In this document: piece after piece, positions 11,772 to 21,998 of the stretch
Numbering within the stretch: position 1 is the stretch's first letter
Layout of the letters: the number at the start of each line of letters is the position of its first letter
Assembly (NCBI GenBank): GCA_015832175.1
Contig: WJXW01000012.1
Span: 1,384,001 to 1,448,000 of the forward strand
Source of the DNA: Paraphaeosphaeria minitans
Taxonomy: Eukaryota > Ascomycota > Dothideomycetes > Pleosporales > Didymosphaeriaceae
Length of the DNA stretch: 64,000 bases
Reading direction: 5' to 3'
Made by a program: the position numbers and the translations under genes
The notes under the pieces: generated by a model
What the model was told of the DNA's origin: nothing
What the model saw: the letters and a program-made list of their open reading frames with translations, nothing else
Database searches by the model: none

Positions 11772-14026
11772 GGTTGCGAGTTTCCTTGGGAGTTGGCCTT
11801 TTTGCGCGGAGCTTTACGGCGGCGATGATAGTGATCTTCGGCTTGCGTTGGTAGCTGTCGAGTGAGCGTGGTTGAAGAGGCGCGTGTGTTGACGTTGTTC
11901 GTTCGCCTTCTCACGGTGACGATCGGGAAACCACGCTGCCAAGCCCGATATCACGTGGAGCTTCATTCACCTGGACACCTGAGCATTTATTCACTACATA
12001 CTACACGCTTCGAAGCTGAGTTCGATTTCACATTCCCATGCAAAGGTAATTGACTGGGTACACAGCATACGAGACTTTATTTGAGCCCCACTCGTACAGT
12101 GCATTGCAGTCCAGGGTCACGTATCAACCCAGCGCGAGAGTCTGATTCAGATCCTCATTCTAGTATACTTTCGGGCCTGTAGAACCTCTTGTGTGTACGG
12201 CAGATGGTTGAATAGTTAGGCTCCCAGGCTGTGGCCTGCTGCGACCCAGCAAAGCTCGCGCCATCAAGACCCACACTAAAGCTTGACTCGTCTGTCTGCA
12301 TTTTCATATCGCTTAGCAGACAACTTGATCGTCACTGAAGTCGATGGTCTGAAGAATCGTTCTCATCTAGGTAGTGCTCACCATTCCGGTTCATACATGT
12401 GAGAATGGCTGGACGAGACAGTGACATCGATGCCAAGGACCGTTGTCTGTCGTGTTGAACGGCTTGCTTGCTTGCTTGCTTGCGCATATCACTTGAAGCA
12501 AAACAACACACGGTCAAGATACAGAACAGGGGCTCCCCGAATGTGCCAATCTCCCACTCGCCCGTCTCCAGCGTCCAGGGTCGAAAATCTTCCGGCTTGA
12601 CGAAGAAACTCGGCTCGTGCATGTTGGCCAGCACGGGCTAGTTCGCGGAAGGACATGGGCGGACCGAATGATTAGACCCTGAGCGCGACCACCGCTGAGG
12701 GAATGCCTGTTCCTCGATCATTATCTACCTCGAGCCATGCAGACCGATAATACACTGCCTCAAGGAAACGAAACGACTGGGTACGGTGGCACCCCGCGCC
12801 GTTGCGACGGAACTGGAGGCTGCCAATAGAAACGATCCTGGCAATTTGACCGTTGACGACAAGCTCGAGAACAACTACCCTTGTCGACGCCAACGTCGTC
12901 ATTGCGCTGAGACACGCATCCGCTGTTCCCACTGTGGCTCGTGTTTCAAGCTGGGGACATGGCCTCGTTCAGTTGGATACAAGTTTGCATATCAACCCCG
13001 CGTGGGAGGGCATGGCTCGTTGGGAATAGCAGCTCGTCTCCGTCCGTATGGAGACTTGATGACAATCGGGGAAGGTCGGTACGGTCACGTTGGAAAGCGC
13101 TTTCGCCCGAGTTAAGGAACGGCGGTTCCAGAGGCGGTTGCATGCTGAGACGAAGAGGTGGCTCGGCTGGGCGTGGTGGTCGCATAGGTAGTCTACCTAT
13201 CTAGCAGCAGAAGCGGGCGGATGCGCGGGAACGAGGGTCTCGAACTCGGTCCAAACAGAGCGCAAACTTTCAAAGATAACAGCACAAGGTCTGCTTGAGG
13301 CTCGAGGCTCCAGACTCCATTGATGGAATAAGTGGAGAGAATATGTGCTCCCACAGTCACACAGCGGCGACCTGACCCGTGGCTCCCGGATAAGTTAGAC
13401 TAGGCATTTTCGAATCCGGCAAAGCAGCCACTCAACTGGCTCGCGCGCGAACGCGTGTTCTGATGGATCCTCATGCAGACGCCTTGCTTGTCGTGAAAGT
13501 CTCTAGGCCTTCGGTTGCTGCGCTGCTTCGGGCGCGCGTTGCTGCTGCTGCTGCTGTCGCGGCCACGGACGATGCTGCCGCGCTCAGTCGCCACGTGATC
13601 CGCTCTGGCCTAGCGCGAATTAGCGCCAGGCTCAATGTCTGCTGCTCTCTCCACCCCATAGCCGCAAATCGCGTCCGAGAGCCTGCGGCAACGTGAAGCT
13701 GCTGCCCGCATCCCAGCCGGTCCGTCTCCCGTACGCCTGATGAGAAGCCGACTGTAGCGCCCATATTTCTCACGCGTACGTTGCCCCCTTTACTCCTTCT
13801 CACGCCCTCCCCCCGACTCCTCTGCGAGGCAGGCGCCGTGGCCCGCGTGGTCGCGCCTGTCCCGACATCAACAACAGCATTGCTTATGTCTTTCCATGCA
13901 GGCCCGGTCGATGCTCTTGCGTGCTAGCCCATGCTCCCCGAGACCACGTCTCCGAATCCCACGCTCCTTTCCTCCCCCGTCCCGTCTCTCGCTCCTCACC
14001 GCACACGCCCGCGGTGACGGCGCGCC
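11772..14026. other. Intergenic region between rpt3 and swi1, 2.25 kb
   Basis: Divergent spacer containing both promoters. The only protein-like piece is on the minus strand at about 12510-12634, with phrases PSFFVKPEDFRPWTLETGEW and EIGTFGEPLFCILTV. It has no partner exon I could join and may be a decayed gene. A short cttgcttgcttgcttg run sits at 12466-12483, and a CTG run (gctgctgctgctgct) at about 13543-13557. The rest shows nothing recognisable. Confidence 0.45.
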
Positions 14027-16972
14027 ATGGATTTCCAGTCGTCGCAAAACGCCATGTACGATCCTTCCAACTTCATCGACCCCAGCGCCATGTCTGGCAA
14101 CCAGATTAATGGCACGCGACCGTATCCAATGTCGTCGATACCCCAGAAGCGGGACTCGACAGGCGCGACCATGTCGCGTTCCCAGACGCCATCGCAATTC
14201 CAGCAGGGTGGTTTCCAGCAGGGCTTCGCTCACACACCGTCCCCAACCATGCAGAACCAGCACTTCCGACCCGGTCAGATGCCGCCGCAACGCATGCAGA
14301 CAGCCTCTCCGGCGCAGAACCCGCATGCGCCTCAGATGTCTCCCATGAACTTTGCGCAAGGCTCTCCAATGGGCCAGGGCTTTGATCCCAACGCTGGTGG
14401 ACAGTTTCCCGTTCAGTCAGTCCAATCGATACAATTGTCCCAGAACCTACAGCATAAGCAGCAAGAGGCGCAACGGGCATATGCCATGCGGTTACAAGCG
14501 CAACAGCAGCAGCTCGGGAATCTGGCTGCAAGCAACATGGCTGCGCAGCAGAGACACCAGGCTGGACAAACGCCCGGCGCGCCGCCACGGCAGCCCGGAA
14601 TGCCGCCCCAGATGATGTCAGGGCAGATGCAGCAGAACCCCCAGGCCAATCCTCAGACTTTCCTCAAAAACGTACATTCTCTCATGGCCCAGAATCGCCG
14701 GCCTTTCAATCCTCAACCGCAAGTTGCTGGCCGACCGATCGATCTCTTCAACCTGTATTCAATTGTCATCAAGTTCAGAGGCTCTAGAAACGTCACGACG
14801 AATAACGCATGGCCCCGGATCACACAGCATATAGGAGTACCAGTACAACAATTTCCCAACGCCCCAGAGGAGCTTCGGCAAATCTACGAGGCGAATTTGG
14901 GACTATACGAGCAAATGTACATACGCAGCAAGACACAGCAGCAGAATACTATGGGACAGATGGGCCAGACGGGGCAAACTGGTCAGATGGGCCAGATGGG
15001 ACAGCAGATGTCGCCAACAAGGAATCCAATCCCTGGTGCTTCCAATAGTGCTGCGGCTGCGGCTCAACAAGAATACTTGCAGCAACTGCAGAGAAAACAG
15101 ATGCAACAGCAGGCGCAACGGCAGTCCGACGTGGGATTACAGCAGCAACCGCAACAGTTCGAACAACCGGTAGAGCGACCGCAATCAACGCCACTGCAAT
15201 CGAACGCTACGCCTGCTTTAGCTAATGGTCAGAGCACTCCACAAGCCGACGGTAATCTTGCAGCTCAACATCGTAAAAGCTTGAGTCGTCCATTGGAAGC
15301 TACTCCGGTTCCTTCCTCAGATCCAGCCCAGCCCAGTGGAACCCCCATCAAAACAGAAATAGACGTTGCTGCAGCCCAATCTGCTCTCGAACAGAAACGC
15401 CACATCGAAGAAGAAGAGGATGGAATATACTACCGACCCGCGACAAATCTGACCATCAAAAACACGTGGGGAGTCTTGGAGCTAAGCGATGAGCTTGTTC
15501 AAGAGGTCAGCAAAAAGTTGCATTGGATGCCCAATGTACCAGAACTGCGGGAGATGGGGGTTGTGGACATACGCGCGCTGACCATGAGTCTTCGCTCTGG
15601 CCTACACGCAGAGACTAGGCTGGCGCTGGACACCCTGTCCAAATTGACTCATGAGAATAACATCCAACTGGATCTGGAGCAGTGCGATGATCTGGTGGAT
15701 GTGCTAGCAGAGTACGCCGAAGACCAACTCGAGATACTGGGTACCGACAATCCCGAAGTGACAGACATCATCGAGCTCATGTCGTACGAGGATATCCTAC
15801 ATAACTGCCAGGCAGAAGTCAACGCGCTTCAAGATCTCCCTGAATTTGGCACAAAGGCATACGACCTCGATCGAACTGCAGACCAGGTCCTAGCGATAAC
15901 ATCCATTATACGCAACCTGTCATTCCTCGAAATCAACCACGCCCGTCTCTCCTCTCCACCCGTGCTCAAGTTTCTATCGAACGCGATAAGGCTTGTTGGT
16001 ACGAGAATGCTTTTTCTCAGGTCTTACATCCATACGTTGGACTTCATGAAGGATTTGATCACATTCTTCTCCAATGCCAGTACAAGAATAGCACTCCCTT
16101 CGAGAGAAGACGCTTACGCTGTGCTTCACTTTCTGTGTGCGTTCGCACCTAGCCCGCGTCCAACCCTCCCTATCCGATTCACATTGTACAACCCCAAGAT
16201 CCATCGCTATCTTCCGTCGGCTGTCGACAGCATGGCCAAACTCCTAGCCATCGACGATCCAAATCGGACATATTACAAACAGATATTTGTCAACGAAGCA
16301 ACATCTGACCCCCCTTACGATCTCCTCACTCGTGCATTTGCCCTCGCAATTGCGGTTGTGCCAGATCGGACAGAAGGAAAACTCCACGATCTCGCAGAAA
16401 CCCGACCTAAGGAAGTGGGGCACTACGAGGCACGGATAGCAGAGACACGGAAGCCGTACTTGATGCAAGGTATGCTTGCTGCGGATATCCTTGCCTCTCT
16501 TGCTCCTGGGCCTGAAAGTGGTGTTTGCCGGTCGTGGCTGGAAGCCGAGGATGGGTGGGCAAACAGCTTGTTGAAGTTTGCCATGTCGCTCTGCTCGCTA
16601 GATGCTCGAATGCAACAGCCGCCACCGCAGCCTAACCACCGCGGGCAAAGACCCATGGAACAAGATCGGGAAGGGTACCATCTCATTGTCAATCGAGCTC
16701 TGTCGATGATCAAGCGCCTCGGCGACAAATCCAAAGGTGCAGAACCATTGGTAAAATGCGTCGAGACAGACGGGACAAGTGCTGCAGATGATGATGATGA
16801 CGACGATTGGCTTGACGACATGGAAGAATTTGACGTCGGCAGTACGACTTGGAAGGTCAAGGCAGACATCTTGCCCCGAAAGGAAACAGTGCTTGGCGCT
16901 TTACTGATGCATCAATTGGATGCGAGGGCGTTGCGGCAATTTTGCGGCCTCGGTTACCTTGCAGAGAACTGA
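14027..16972 (+). CDS. swi1: SWI/SNF chromatin-remodelling subunit Swi1 (ARID domain)
   Basis: A single 981-codon open frame. Residues 1-200 and about 305-440 are rich in Gln, Met, Pro, Asn and Ser (many MxxQ and QQ runs), a disordered transactivation-like region. Between them, at roughly 210-305, lies an ARID/BRIGHT DNA-binding domain: FLKNVHSLMAQ, then IDLFNLYSIVIKFRG, then NAWPRITQHIGV and IYEANLGLYEQM. The C-terminal 500 residues are helical and armadillo-like (ELREMGVVDIRALTMSLRSG, LRSYIHTLDFMKDLI), as in the Swi1/ARID1 family. An acidic run of Asp near residue 925 precedes the end. Known role of the family: the largest DNA-binding subunit of SWI/SNF, which recruits the remodeller to promoters. 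No intron is needed. The start is the first ATG of the frame, in a gccATGg context. Confidence 0.92.
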   Translation: MDFQSSQNAMYDPSNFIDPSAMSGNQINGTRPYPMSSIPQKRDSTGATMSRSQTPSQFQQGGFQQGFAHTPSPTMQNQHFRPGQMPPQRMQTASPAQNPHAPQMSPMNFAQGSPMGQGFDPNAGGQFPVQSVQSIQLSQNLQHKQQEAQRAYAMRLQAQQQQLGNLAASNMAAQQRHQAGQTPGAPPRQPGMPPQMMSGQMQQNPQANPQTFLKNVHSLMAQNRRPFNPQPQVAGRPIDLFNLYSIVIKFRGSRNVTTNNAWPRITQHIGVPVQQFPNAPEELRQIYEANLGLYEQMYIRSKTQQQNTMGQMGQTGQTGQMGQMGQQMSPTRNPIPGASNSAAAAAQQEYLQQLQRKQMQQQAQRQSDVGLQQQPQQFEQPVERPQSTPLQSNATPALANGQSTPQADGNLAAQHRKSLSRPLEATPVPSSDPAQPSGTPIKTEIDVAAAQSALEQKRHIEEEEDGIYYRPATNLTIKNTWGVLELSDELVQEVSKKLHWMPNVPELREMGVVDIRALTMSLRSGLHAETRLALDTLSKLTHENNIQLDLEQCDDLVDVLAEYAEDQLEILGTDNPEVTDIIELMSYEDILHNCQAEVNALQDLPEFGTKAYDLDRTADQVLAITSIIRNLSFLEINHARLSSPPVLKFLSNAIRLVGTRMLFLRSYIHTLDFMKDLITFFSNASTRIALPSREDAYAVLHFLCAFAPSPRPTLPIRFTLYNPKIHRYLPSAVDSMAKLLAIDDPNRTYYKQIFVNEATSDPPYDLLTRAFALAIAVVPDRTEGKLHDLAETRPKEVGHYEARIAETRKPYLMQGMLAADILASLAPGPESGVCRSWLEAEDGWANSLLKFAMSLCSLDARMQQPPPQPNHRGQRPMEQDREGYHLIVNRALSMIKRLGDKSKGAEPLVKCVETDGTSAADDDDDDDWLDDMEEFDVGSTTWKVKADILPRKETVLGALLMHQLDARALRQFCGLGYLAEN

Positions 16973-17415
16973 GCGTTCGTTGTATACCATTTGCTATATT
17001 ATTTGCAGACACGAGAGATGTTTTGGCGTATTGCGGGCACTTGAGCGGGATTGGACAGCACATGATGGCACGGCAGGGAAAGGATGGGAAGAGGAGACGG
17101 CTTGTGGAATTGCGATGTGCACTCTGATTCTGTGTGTACTGGGTTCCTCCCATTCTCCATGTGTGATACTATGAATTCATATCTCGGTCGCTGTACCTTT
17201 CACTACTAAACACACATGCCTTTTCTGTATCACATACTCTATTCACCGGTTAGAAGGTGGGCTGCATCATTGCTGCTTGCTCACTGCAGCGAGAGCGCGC
17301 TTACCGGATGCGGCGGCGCAGGTGAAATGGCAGGTTTAGGCGAGGCTTCGGAAGTTGGATCAGAACATTTGAAGCTCTCGGACAAAGCTCGATAGTCAAC
17401 CCTCAGACCACAACC
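16973..17415. other. Spacer between swi1 and rpap1
   Basis: 443 bp, tandem genes. It presumably holds the swi1 3' end and the rpap1 promoter. No coding signal and no repeat. Confidence 0.5.
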
Positions 17416-18882
17416 ATGTCTCTAGCACGAGGAGAGCGCGTGTACTTCGACTTCGACAACGGCACCATCGAGCCCGCCGGGGCGGAACAGGAAAACGACG
17501 ATGCGCAGCCTCTCGCGCTTGCATCTGCCTTCGTGGGCGACATCCTCGAGCGCCCCGCTGGAGGAGTCGCGCAACCGCCTGTAGCACCGTCGCTCAAGAC
17601 CAACGTCGGCGGATTCCCGGCACACAAGAAACGCACGCCCAGGGTCTCGGCGTTCAAGAGGGACAGAGCAGCAAACGGTACCGCGAAGGCCAGGAAACAG
17701 ACGCAGGCAGCACCACAGCGAACCGAAGGCTCGCAGGAGCAGCGAGCGCAAACAAAGGGCACAGGCGGGGCGAACGATGACGAGAAGAGGCAGATCGATC
17801 AGGAAAATAGAAAGAGGCTGGCTGACATGTCGGCCGAGGAGATTGAGCAGGAGCAGAGGGAGTTGCTGGAGAGTCTGCCGCCGAGTCTGATACAGAGGCT
17901 CTTAAAAAAGGCCGATATTGCGGACGGGAGTAACGAGAGGGATTGGGATGCACCGGAAGTACCAGCGTCAGAGGGGCCCAAGGTGGAGGAGACGGAACCA
18001 AAAGCAGAGCCCACCAGGAAGGTGTTAGCAGAGCCGTCGTCTGCGAAGAAAGTCTCGTTTGCAGAACCGGACACGGGGGATGTACCAGCGCCAGTACAGT
18101 ATACACACACACAGCCAGCGCCGCCCACGTCTCAGGAACCCACCATCCCCGACACAGGTCTCGCCGAAGAAGATGGCTCAATACACTTCCCCCGCCCTTC
18201 CCAACCCCCCGACCTCGACCCCAACGACCCCGCCTTCCTCCAAAACCTTCACGAAAAGTACTTCCCCAACCTCGCCTACGACCCCTCCACCCTCTCGTGG
18301 ATGACGCCCATTGACCCGTCGGACACGCGCTCGCCTTACCACCCCTCCCACCGCGCCTTCAACGCGCGCGACCTCCGCTTCGACTTCAAAGGGGCGTTGC
18401 TCGCGCCCTCGGCCGCCCGCGAGATCCCCGTAACGCACGGCCTGCACCACCACGCCGATGCGCCCGAGGCCGCGGGGTACACCGTCGCCGAACTCGCCGT
18501 TATGGCGCGCAGCAGCGTCGCGGCGCAGCGCTGCGTGGCGTTCCAGACACTCGGGCGGGTTCTGTATCGTCTGGGCCGCGGGGAGTTTGGTTTCGAGCGC
18601 GTAAGGAGGAAGGTGGATGGGCCGGTGCAAGTGGTCAAGAATCCGGACGTGAAGGAGGAGGAGGAGGAGGAGATTGATGAGGAGGATGTCGAGATTGACA
18701 TGGAGGATGCGGGGAGTGCGATGGCGGCTGGGCTGTGGAAGGAGGTGGAGGAGGGCAAGGTGGTGGAGACGCTGACGGAGGAGGCGGGGCGGTCGAGGGG
18801 ACATCTGACGAGTCGGACGTTTGCGACGGAGGCGCTGTGGAATTGGAGGAGGGGGGGTGGGCGGAAGAGAGCTGCTGTGTAG
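17416..18882 (+). CDS. rpap1: RNA polymerase II-associated protein 1 (RPAP1/Rba50-like)
   Basis: Intronless 488-aa frame. The N-terminal half has the RPAP1-N hallmark: NRKRLADMSAEEIEQEQREL followed by LLESLPPSLIQRLLKKADI. It lies after a disordered basic segment containing FPAHKKRTPRVSAF. The C-terminal half has the RPAP1-C block: DPNDPAFLQNLHEKYFPNLA, YDPSTLSWMTPI, LRFDFKGALLAPSAAREIPV and GLHHHADAPEAAGYTVAEL, then a Leu-rich helix with QRCVAFQTLGRVLYRLGRG. An acidic Glu/Asp run (about 415-435) follows. Known role: RPAP1/Rba50 helps assemble the Rpb3/Rpb11 module and import Pol II, and links Pol II to Mediator. The fungal form is short compared with the animal protein, as expected. It directly follows swi1 on the same strand, so two Pol II-linked genes are neighbours, probably by chance. 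Confidence 0.92.
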   Translation: MSLARGERVYFDFDNGTIEPAGAEQENDDAQPLALASAFVGDILERPAGGVAQPPVAPSLKTNVGGFPAHKKRTPRVSAFKRDRAANGTAKARKQTQAAPQRTEGSQEQRAQTKGTGGANDDEKRQIDQENRKRLADMSAEEIEQEQRELLESLPPSLIQRLLKKADIADGSNERDWDAPEVPASEGPKVEETEPKAEPTRKVLAEPSSAKKVSFAEPDTGDVPAPVQYTHTQPAPPTSQEPTIPDTGLAEEDGSIHFPRPSQPPDLDPNDPAFLQNLHEKYFPNLAYDPSTLSWMTPIDPSDTRSPYHPSHRAFNARDLRFDFKGALLAPSAAREIPVTHGLHHHADAPEAAGYTVAELAVMARSSVAAQRCVAFQTLGRVLYRLGRGEFGFERVRRKVDGPVQVVKNPDVKEEEEEEIDEEDVEIDMEDAGSAMAAGLWKEVEEGKVVETLTEEAGRSRGHLTSRTFATEALWNWRRGGGRKRAAV

Positions 18883-19879
18883 GGGGAAATGGGCGGCGTC
18901 AAAGTAAGGCAGATGGCTGGAATGAGACATGTGATACCCCTTTCAACGCTGTGCCTAACGCTGTGCATGGTTCTGCGCTTCGTGCGGCAGTCAACGCTCG
19001 ATTGCCCGACAATCTCACTGTAGCTAGCGCGGGCGAGGTTTACTGGACGACGCTTCCCACTGCGCATAGTTATGGTCAAGGAAATCGTGTCTTCGGCACG
19101 GGAGAAGACTCGAATACCTACGTAAGACCACCACGGGGCAATAAAGCCGCGAAGGACATCATCAACCCAAGAGAAGCGAAGACCAGGCCGTAGTGCGCGA
19201 AAGCCGTCCAAGATGAGCGTCTCAGTCGGTTGTTCGTGAACAGAGGGATAATTTCCTCGTGATCGACTCGCCTACGAGGGATATTCACAATCCGTTTGAA
19301 GACCAAGCATGCAGTATGTCTGTCTCGGCAGGAGATGTTGAAATGCTGACTGACACGAAGGAAAGAGCGGCTGTGTACCAAAGGGATGTTATAGCGGTGA
19401 GCAACCAATCCGTCAACCACAGGACGCAAAGCTTCGAGGGTGCGTTATGGACGGCGCCTTGTGTGGACAACTCCCTGAGTTGTGAGGATGGTACATTGCC
19501 TCCTCACTCTCTGTGTATGATGAGAGGTCTGTATGTCGGGACTGAACTATGTGGTGGGTATGAATATGTGTAGCTTGGAAATGTTTAGTTCGTACTTGGT
19601 AGTTGATGATCATGCAGATTTAGCCTGGCATCCTGAAGTTTACCATCGACCGTGAATCCGTGGTTGATCAACCAGCGCGTTGAACTCTTACCAGGCCCAA
19701 GCGTAGCCCGTGGGGGCAGGTGCTCCCAGGAGCCTTTCCCTGTTTATATAAACACACCCGCTCCCCTCCTCTCCTTCACGCACTCACCCTCAAAACCTCA
19801 ACACGTCAAGACTTCAAGACAACACATATCCATTCGACCCGTCTATTCACAACACACCAATCCACCCTTCCACGCCGAG
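18883..19879. other. Intergenic region, 1.0 kb
   Basis: Overlapping short frames on both strands, none convincing. The right end holds the promoter of the small secreted protein gene, including the TATA palindrome listed separately. Confidence 0.5.
19741..19754 (+). promoter_or_regulatory. TATA box within a 14-bp palindrome
   Basis: tgtttatataaaca is a perfect palindrome containing TATATAA. It lies about 125 bp upstream of the ATG of the cysteine-rich secreted protein gene, with a pyrimidine/CA-rich leader in between, typical of fungal core promoters. The position fits a TATA-containing, regulated promoter. No transcription start can be read directly. Confidence 0.6.
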
Positions 19880-20209
19880 ATGATGCTCCTCGCCTTCCTC
19901 ACCTTCTTCACCCTCACCACCGCCCTATCCCTCCACCTCCGCCACGACGACGGCGTAAAGTTCTGCCCACCGTCCTGCGTCGACATGTTCAACACCTGCA
20001 AGCTCGCCCCGTCGGCGTGTGCCGACGAGGTGTGCGGCGTGCTCGACCCGGGCAAAGAGAAGATCTGGCGACCGTCGTCGTGTCGCTCGTGCAATTTCTG
20101 CCAGGGCCGCATCGACGGCTCGAGGGGAGACGTCGCCGCCGTGGACCATGTCTCTGTGGACGACGCTGCCGTGGACGACGCTGCCAAGGTTGCCCGCGGA
20201 GTCGAGTAG
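19880..20209 (+). CDS. Small secreted cysteine-rich protein
   Basis: 109 aa from the ATGATG at 19880. The longer frame upstream is untranslated leader, because the TATA box is at 19741. The N-terminus MMLLAFLTFFTLTTALS is a clear signal peptide. The mature part has eight cysteines, enough for four disulfides, in the order FCPPSC, NTC, SAC, EVC, SSC, RSC, NFC. It then ends in an acidic tail with an imperfect repeat (AAVDHVSVDDAAVDDAA) encoded by a 15-bp DNA duplication. Size, signal peptide and cysteine content fit the loose class of fungal effector-like or extracellular proteins. I do not recognise a named family. No neighbour suggests a pathway. Confidence 0.75.
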   Translation: MMLLAFLTFFTLTTALSLHLRHDDGVKFCPPSCVDMFNTCKLAPSACADEVCGVLDPGKEKIWRPSSCRSCNFCQGRIDGSRGDVAAVDHVSVDDAAVDDAAKVARGVE

Positions 20210-20921
20210 GAAGACATGCGGTGTGCTGAGCACTGCAGGAGTGTGCCGCCGCTGCGGTGTAGGAAGATCAAGGAGGCAAGACAACGCTTCGATGCTTCTG
20301 TATCAGTTGGGCATGCACTGACATAGTCTAGGGTCGAGGTTGCCAGTGGTGCCCGTTCCCCGACTGGTCCTAGGCGCGAGATGTGAAGGAAGGTGCGATG
20401 GAGACGGCGATGATTATGGCATGATTAGGCTCCTGGATCGGGATGGGCATATATGAATTAGGTACCTCACGACAACTCTGTCTTGTTTTGTTCTCTTTTC
20501 CTCTTCCAGTTGGATTAGGTACAGCGGGCTTTTGCTGGTGAGCGTGGAATGACGCGGAAGGATCGGCAGCGTGGTCGCTTCGGCTGAATACAATTACACG
20601 ATTACATCCATTGTGTGCCCTTGCTCCTGAACGGGTGCCATGCTGCGCGTCTGGCGTCGCTTCAACCTGGAATATGTGGGTGGGATGTGGCAGGGAGCGC
20701 GGAACGAGGCACAGGGCCGAGAACACAACGCGAGGGAAACAATGGCAAGTGACAATGCTGCTAAGACACGGTGCACTTGGCCATGGAACGGGCAATGTAC
20801 GGGGAGAAGCACGGGATGCGATGCAAGATTGACTGACAAGTTGCTAATCGTTCGGACTGAGCCGCCATATCTCTTACATATAGTACAATTATGTACACCC
20901 CCAGCACTACAATCACCCCTG
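20210..20921. other. Convergent intergenic region
   Basis: 712 bp between the secreted-protein gene (+) and mL49 (-). It contains short overlapping frames on both strands without motifs. It should hold both 3' ends. Confidence 0.5.
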
Positions 20922-21711
20922 TTACATACCCCTGGCCTTCAAGAACTCGGTAATCTGCGGTACGTGGTGGCCCTTGACGATGACGTGCGAAGTCAGGCTG
21001 TTAATCTTGACGTCCTCGTTTTTCTTGTTCAGGAACACCCGCAGCTCGTCCCTCAGCGCGGATAGATCGCCGGTGATCTTGCGGACCGTCGTCAGGTGCA
21101 GATTGCCTCCACGCTTGAAGTCTGTGTAGATGGGTAGGTTTTTTGAGGATGAGCGCGCGACGTGGTACTTTGGCGGAGGCAGTTCCAGCGATGTCTTCTG
21201 GGCGGCGCTGGGGCTTGCTTTGGAGGGTTTCTTGGTCGTGGAAGGCGCTTTGAAGGTCTTGGGCGCGCCAGACTGTGCGTTCATGGCGGCGTCTAGTGCG
21301 TCGCTGACTGGGGACTGTGCGTCGTTTGCTGGTCTTGAGGCCTTTTTTGACGCGGACTTCGGTCGCTTTGAAGGGAGGGTAGGCTGCGGAGCGGGCGCGG
21401 TCGGGTTATCGGCATCGGTGGCTGCTTCTGCTGCTGCGAGGTCTGCGGCGCGAGCGGCGTCTTTGGGGGTTGATGGGGCTTCAGGGGAGCTTTTGGGCGG
21501 TGGCTTGACGAATGGTGTAGCACCAGTATTGTTGGCGGGAGGTCCTTGAGTCTCTCGTTAGTGCTGGAGGCCTTCCATGCGTCGCGTCATGTCACGTACG
21601 GTCAGCGCATAGCCGTGTTGCGGTGGAGAAGCGGAAGAGCTGCTCGCATGGGGCTCGCCGGGGCAGCGCCAATGGCCTAACGAGTGGCAGCAACGGCTGT
21701 AGCCTGGGCAT
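20922..21711 (-). CDS. img2: Mitochondrial large-subunit ribosomal protein mL49 (Img2)
   Basis: Two exons, 21711..21600 and 21553..20922, give 247 aa. The intron has a GTACGT donor, a CACTAAC branch point and an AACGAG acceptor. The joined frame begins MPRLQPLLPLVRPLALPRR and continues to FRFSTATR, an Arg/Leu-rich acid-free mitochondrial presequence. This is why I start here and not at the internal ATG at 21284. A long Ala/Pro/Ser/Lys linker follows. The C-terminal Img2 domain reads YHVARSSSKNLPIYTDFKRG, NLHLTTVRKITGDLSALRDEL, INSLTSHVIVKGHHVPQITEFL. Known role: mL49 is a structural protein of the mitoribosome large subunit; yeast IMG2 is needed for mitochondrial genome integrity. It is transcribed divergently from eIF3e. 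Confidence 0.9.
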
Positions 21712-21998
21712 TGCGGCGAGGAGAGGTTTTCGATATCGTACAGGAAAGAGGAAGAGCAGCGAAAGCAGATGTGCGCGTGCAATGATGCAAGGCCTGCGAT
21801 GGGGCGATGAGGTCCCAGAGGCGTCAACACCAAAGTTTTAGCGCGGCAGGGGTGGTCGCTTCCACATTTGATTTTGTCTCCCCCACCACGACGTCGAATT
21901 TCCGTCCGCACCATTTACACGCACCGCCTGCACCAACCGAACCCGCGCGCTCTTCGCACACCGTCCCCGCGCCACAGCCCCGCGAAGAACAGCCCAAC
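21712..21998. promoter_or_regulatory. Shared divergent promoter of mL49 and eIF3e
   Basis: 287 bp separate the two start codons, so both genes must draw on this segment. No TATA box is evident. It is moderately GC-rich with CA and CCGC words, as in housekeeping promoters. Co-regulation of a cytosolic initiation factor and a mitoribosome protein is an inference from the layout only. Confidence 0.6.

Noticed and set aside
13471..14359. Minus-strand frames of 110-163 codons opposite the swi1 5' end
   Set aside because: Arg/Ser/His-rich composition caused by GC-rich DNA and the Gln codons of swi1. No motif, start context or splice sites.
21130..21549. Plus-strand 139-codon frame opposite mL49
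   Set aside because: Shadow of the Ala/Pro/Ser-rich linker of mL49, which has a presequence, splice sites and a conserved domain in the other strand.
21558..21914. 118-codon minus-strand frame as first exon of mL49
   Set aside because: It could be spliced in phase 0. The alternative frame starting at 21711 gives a convincing mitochondrial presequence and an equally good phase-1 join, so that start was preferred.
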